NCBI GenBank assembly: GCA_023101885.1
Contig: JALPQD010000394.1
Coordinates: 990,581-1,054,580 of the forward strand
Length of the DNA: 64,000 nt
Source: Typhlomys cinereus
Taxonomy: Eukaryota > Chordata > Mammalia > Rodentia > Platacanthomyidae
Direction of reading: 5' to 3'
A model generated the notes under the pieces. The model had not been told where the DNA came from and searched no databases. It saw only the letters and a list, made by a program, of their open reading frames with translations. A program made the position numbers and the translations under genes. Shown piece after piece: positions 59,508 through 64,000 of this stretch; within the stretch, counting starts at the first letter, position 1; every line of letters begins with the position of its first letter.

Positions 59508-59747
59508 GTTCATCAGAGGGCACTGTGTGTCGTTATGAAGGAACAACGGTGACTTTGGGAATTATCTTGGATTGCTGCTCCTACTGCTTTTTGCTTCATT
59601 CTGGGATTTCCTGGGTTCTGTCCACCAGGGCTTGAAGTGTAGGCCTCTGATGTTTCTGCCAGGTGTTTTTACGTGAATCTTGAGAGTGGAATGCAGGACA
59701 TACTGCTTTTCAGGCAGTTTTAATTCCTGAGTTACCTTTCCAGCTCC
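59404..59747 (-). mobile_element. tRNA-derived SINE, older subfamily
   Basis: The minus-strand head GGAGCTGGAAAGGTAACTCAGGAA and older body are followed by a long (CA)n tail (59439-59509) and 'gcatgcatgcatgc'. Shares 'gggcactgtgtgtc..atgaagga' (+ strand) with the copies at 38918 and 60029. Confidence 0.82.
59439..59509 (+). repeat. (TG)n microsatellite in SINE tail
   Basis: About 35 TG units with one TTTG interruption. Confidence 0.95.
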
Positions 59748-60028
59748 AAAACTTGTTAAATACTTAGTTAAATACATTATTTGAAATCTAAGTGGACATG
59801 TGAATAATGAAGATAATCTAAGAGGTAAGAAAAATGGTACATTTGCATATATATATCTTCTAAAATACCATTCAATTTTGTTTATTGAGATCTTATTTGA
59901 CTCTGGAATGCCATTTAACTCATCTGTTGGTCATAACACTCCCAATCAATTTCTAGGGATCGGGATTACTTATTGCTCTTTATATGATCTTACAAATACA
60001 AGTGATCATTCTGTTGGTTTCATTCTGT

Positions 60029-60266
60029 ATATCAGAGGGCACTGTGTGTCCCTCTGCAGGACCAAGGGTAACATTGGGAATTATCCTAGATTGCTTTTAC
60101 CTTTTCTTTGCTTCACTCTGGGATTTTCCATGCTCTGCCCACCAGGGCCGGAAGTGCAAACTTCTGTTGTTTCTACTTGGTGTTTTTTTGTGGAACTAGG
60201 GATTGGAACTCAGTACCTTCTGCTTGCAAGGCAAAGTCTTAACCCCAGAGCCATCTCTGAAGCCCA
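60029..60266 (-). mobile_element. tRNA-derived SINE, older subfamily, tail missing
   Basis: The minus-strand head GGGCTTCAGAGATGGCTCTGGGG and older body end at 'gggcactgtgtgtc' without a CA repeat. It is the second copy of the older subfamily within 300 bp. Confidence 0.78.
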
Positions 60267-60349
60267 TATAGTCTCCTCCTAAATAGGGTAACAATAAATA
60301 GAGACATGCAGGTTTTCTCTACAGTATGTAAGTACCATTATTGATATAC

Positions 60350-61500
60350 ACAAAAGAGTAGGATAACTAGATCATTGGTTAAATATACTTTTAATGTTTT
60401 CTGAAATATGGTACTAATTTACAGCCTAATCAATATTATTAATATCTCTTTATCAGATAATTTTTGCTATGAAAATGTTCAAAATCCATTTGTTCTCATT
60501 TATAATATATAGTTTATAATTATTTGTTGTTTTCATCATATGCAAGAATACCAAAGAGCTGTCTCTTATTAGTCATTGATCAATCTTTCCCAATTCCTAA
60601 CCCTAGTGTCTTTACTTTCTAAAAAATGGCATTGTATTCTCAGAATCTATATGATCATTACAGCTTCCAAATGTGTATGAGACCATCCAATAACTGCTGG
60701 GATTCATCCATATTACACAGTAAAGAAAGGATTTTATTTTTGCTATGTTTATACAGCATTCTATTGTGCATGTATACCACCTATTCTATATTCATTTGTC
60801 AATTGTTACTCAGGTGGTGCTCATTTCTAAACTATTGTGAATGGTGCTGCAAACAGACTTACGCTTTAACAGAGTGATTTTATTTCTCTTCTATTTGTAA
60901 GTAGTGAAAGAACTGTGAGTTTGATTTCCATTTCATTGATATTAGTGATTTTAAACTTTTTTTCACACAAAAGTTGACAATTTGTTTGGCTTCATTTAAG
61001 AAATATCTCCTAAGAATTAAGGATATTTTTAAATGGGGCTGCTTGGAATATTTGTCCTGTTGAGTTTTGGAGTACTTTCTATATTCTAGATATGAAAGCT
61101 ACTCAAATATATATTTCATATTCTGTTTGTTGCACCTGAAGTATGGTGTAAAAAGCTTTTCAGCAAATTTGTCATTTTTTGCATTTTTCCCATGTTCTTT
61201 GCTCTTTACCAAAACCCATGGTACTTCCCTGAGATATATTTTTTCTGGTGATAACAGAAGAGTTTCAGGTTGTGCAACTTGAGTTAATTTTTGTACTTGA
61301 TGAGAGATAGTAACAGTTATTTATATTTTGAGGTGTTTTATTTATTATAGAATTCCCAACTATTTAACAATCTTCTGAATTTCATTGGAGCTTCAACTCA
61401 CTTTTGGTCTACATTTTTTTTTCATTTGGTCTCTTATCTTTTGCTTATTTATTTTCCTTGTGGTTGATCTTTTCAAAGAACCAATTATGTTCCCCCCTTA
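60350..61500 (-). mobile_element. Ancient L1 ORF2 remnant
   Basis: The + strand shows, in order, 'aactagatcattggttaaat', 'ttgtgcatgtataccacctattctatattcatttgtcaattg', 'ctattgtgaatggtgctgcaaac', 'gagttttggagtactttctatattctag' and 'ttgatcttttcaaagaaccaatt', the antisense ORF2 phrases of old mammalian L1. Some segments are out of order, which indicates deletions or more than one copy. Confidence 0.6.
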
Positions 61501-61565
61501 TTTTAATGTGTATTGTGGGATGCCTGCCTGTGTGTATTTGTGTTTGCATATTTACAGGCACATGT

Positions 61566-61609
<44 letters not shown>

Positions 61610-61720
61610 AGGCAAGGAGTTGATATCAGCAATCATCCTCTATTGCTCTTCCTTCCACCTTATTCTTTTGAGACTGGTTCTTTTAATCAAACTCAGAGTA
61701 GACTGATAAAGCTGGTTTTG
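61501..61720. mobile_element. (TG)n and SINE-like fragment
   Basis: A TG repeat at 61562-61608 is followed by 'aaggagttgatatcagcaatcatcctctattgctcttccttccaccttattcttttgagac', a phrase I recall from antisense rodent SINE copies of the B2/B3/B4 group. Family uncertain. Confidence 0.4.
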
Positions 61721-61787
61721 CTAGCAGCTTGGTCTTGAAATTCATACTGTTTTCTGATGCTGGAATAACAAGCAAGTTCTATAACAA

Positions 61788-62326
61788 TGTTGGTGTATTC
61801 CGTCACATCCTTATTCCTCCCTCCCCTGCAATACTGAGGCACAAGCTTCTTTCCCAGGATGAGAAAGCAAACTCTTTCTGAAACAAAAGTGAAGAGGTTT
61901 AATTAGGTTAGCTGCCTAACGTGAGAATTTCTTCCAGAGCATGCCAGTCCTTTTCTCAGGGTTCAGTTGTTTTTATAAATATATCGACACACAGGAGCAA
62001 AATAAGAAGGGATAATTTGTAAAAGCTATATGTAGTATTTGGTATCAGATATCTGGACCATGTTTCTAGCGGCTCCTGTCCTGTCCAGGTGTTCTTGACA
62101 TTCCATCATTTTATCTTGCAACTTCAGACTTCAGACCATCTGTTGCCTCGTGGCCTGGGGGAAGGAAGCAGCTAGATGATTCTCTCTTAAAGGTTCCAGG
62201 GTTTTCCCAACTTTAGCCTTTTTTAACTTTTCATGGTTTTGTTTCCCTCCTCTGTATGTTCATAACCCCTTATGAGACTTTCTCCGGTATTATGGTTTGA
62301 ATAACAGACATCTTCTCCTGGTAACA
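61788..62326 (-). mobile_element. Possible LTR of an old endogenous retrovirus
   Basis: On the minus strand it starts TGTTACCAGG and ends ACACCAACA. It has a TATAAAAAC box (61971-61977 on +) and an ATTAAA-type signal downstream, the right order for an LTR. No TSD is visible and the family is unknown. The boundaries are guesses. Confidence 0.35.
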
Positions 62327-62405
62327 TATTCAGGAATGGAGCCAGAAAGACCACTTTACTATCTTTACCTAGATAGCAGGTGTGGGTGCCATCAGGGTAG
62401 GCAAA

Positions 62406-62630
62406 TTATGCCCCTTTGACTGCTGCTTTGTCTATAACATATGAGCAGTTGGTTACCATTCCTACACATTGAACTGCCCCAATTATTAGAACTCCTGACC
62501 CATTCAAACATACCAGTACTGTGTCGTGAGTTAAAGTTGTATGGGTGAGTCCCATTCCTACATAGGAAATCTGATTAAGCCAAATACAGCAGTTCTTCCC
62601 CCAGGGTTGGTCGACCTGGAGAACTAGCAC
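62406..62630 (-). other. Short open frame upstream of the LTR-like segment, possibly retroviral
   Basis: A 74-aa open frame rich in Cys, Val and Gly lies just 5' (minus sense) of the LTR-like unit, the position of an env gene in a provirus. One N-glycosylation-type site and several Cys are present, but I cannot match it to any envelope protein. It may be chance. Confidence 0.2.
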
Positions 62631-62639
62631 TTGGCTTGC

Positions 62640-64000
62640 ATTTACAAAACTTATAATATTGTTTAAAATGATATATTATACCTCTTAAGTAGCTCTTTCT
62701 GCCTCTTTGCTATTAATATTTGTTTCAAGATTTTGTCTTTCCTGGGAACCCAAAGATAGTCTGTGGGGGAGGGGGTATTTTAGCCAATAACATGATTATC
62801 TTTCATACAGAATGAACTGGGTTGCTAGAAATCCATTCCTATCTCTTGAGTTCCTCATGTGCCAAGATTGGTTCTAGTCACCTGAATTTCATACCCCATT
62901 CCTGTTTCTTGTGTGTGGAAGGCTATATTCTTTAGCCCCTGTCCATTAGAGTAATTCTGATTCAAATGGGAACCTCTGCAAAATCAGTAAAAGACCAAAT
63001 TTTTAAGTAGCCTCAAGCTCTTCTTCCTCAGTCATCCCTCTTTATCTGTGAACCCACCTGCAAATTCCCAACTTGTCCATATATTAAGCCCTTTTACCAG
63101 GACATGGACTACCAGTTCTCCTAGGAGTGACTGAATTCTGGACCATTCTACACACCACTATGACAGTTCCATGAACTAACAGCCTTTCAATACATGGAAG
63201 TAAAGATGACATATTTGAATTTTCAGAAAGATCCACACCGTTATTTGTAAAATGAATCAAAGATCAATAAAAAGACAGACGTAGTAAAGGAATATTACCT
63301 ATAACTTAGAAAAGAAACTTAAAAATCAATTCAAGTCATAGAATCAAAAATGTTATGAAAATGGATGGCAAAATCAGGACTTTGAATAAAAATATGTGAT
63401 ATGGAGAAAAAACTTACCAATGAAATCAAGACACTGATAAAGAAGCAAACATAATACTATAAATGTTCTAACCCATCAAGTATAAAACACAACAAAATGC
63501 ATCATCAAAAGATAAGATTAATGTAATTCTTTTACTGCCCTGGACCCACCTTGACCAGGGCAGACCAGGGCAGATTCCTTGCTCTGCAGGGCTGACTTCC
63601 TACTCCTCAGAACTGAACAGAGCCCAGAGAAAACACAAGCAAAGCTCTAGGACAAACAGCATTTATCTGAAGTCCTCTAAAATCATCCCATCATATGGGA
63701 GAAAATCTTCACATCTAACTCAAAGTAAACCCTTTTTACCATCCTGTTCCTCTCAATTATTAGTCACTATAGTTTAATATTTCCATATAACCACCCAAAA
63801 ATCCATACAACTCCAGGGACTATACTATTCACCCTCACTTATCACCAAGGAAGTAAACCTAAAAAGTGCACAATCATACTAATTTTCATTCCTTGTCTAC
63901 TAAACCTGACTTAATCAATGTACTAACAGTCCTATAGCATCATCTATGAAATAACATCAATACCAGACAAGCATATCCAACTCCAAAGCAAACACTTGTA
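62640..64000. other. Unassigned DNA at the window end
   Basis: No gene recognised. 63200-63520 is A-rich and might be an old L1/HAL1 ORF1-like remnant. 63540-63640 is C/G-richer. 62760-63170 may continue an ERV remnant on the minus strand. None of these is firm. Confidence 0.35.

Overview
This window is nuclear DNA from a mammal, almost certainly a rodent. It has no bacterial-type gene organisation, rRNA gene, tRNA gene or CRISPR array. The rodent call rests on four things: one LINE-1 (L1) lineage of several ages, a tRNA-derived SINE of the B2-superfamily type (about 260 bp plus a CA-rich tail), a B1-like 7SL SINE, and old rodent-type L1 3' ends. The SINE body is not the mouse or rat B2 consensus as I know it, so a non-murine rodent is likely. 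I cannot name the species. I see no intact host protein-coding gene. The only recognisable host gene sequence is a processed pseudogene of the mitochondrial ribosomal protein MRPL42 at 57359-58045.

Layout. 0-9 kb: a truncated L1 with target-site duplications (TSDs), two MaLR-type LTR elements, an old L1 3' end and a SINE. 9-15 kb: AT-rich DNA with ancient MIR remnants and a SINE with perfect TSDs. 15-24.5 kb: a stack of L1 pieces of different ages, including one L1 with a twin-priming inversion. 24.7-28.5 kb: a minus-strand L1 split by a 406-bp solo LTR. 28.5-32 kb: AT-rich DNA with old L1 remnants. 32.1-38.3 kb and 39.6-45.9 kb: two full-length but broken L1s, tail to tail. The second keeps tandem 246-bp promoter monomers in its 5' UTR. 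46-54 kb: the least repeat-covered part, with microsatellites and a duplicated segment of about 125 bp. 54.4-60.3 kb: an apparent SINE-L1 chimera, the MRPL42 pseudogene, and old and young SINEs. 60.3-64 kb: ancient L1 and a possible LTR/ERV remnant.

How the parts relate. Most of the window was written by L1 reverse transcriptase. L1 copied itself (full-length, truncated and inverted copies) and also moved SINEs and a cellular mRNA, with TSDs visible for many events. Nesting gives relative ages: old L1/MIR/MaLR, then the younger L1 lineage, then young SINEs and the solo LTR. All long L1 reading frames are interrupted, so I see no autonomous element here.

The best leads are the SINE-L1 chimera with one shared TSD (54878-55763), a templated patch of ORF2 sequence in an L1 3' UTR (40253-40300), a 34-bp-arm hairpin (39241-39327), and the unassigned duplicated segment carrying a signal-peptide-like start before a splice-donor-like site (47854 and 52057). 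Family names come from recall without a database search. Boundaries are read by eye and are exact only where a TSD is quoted.
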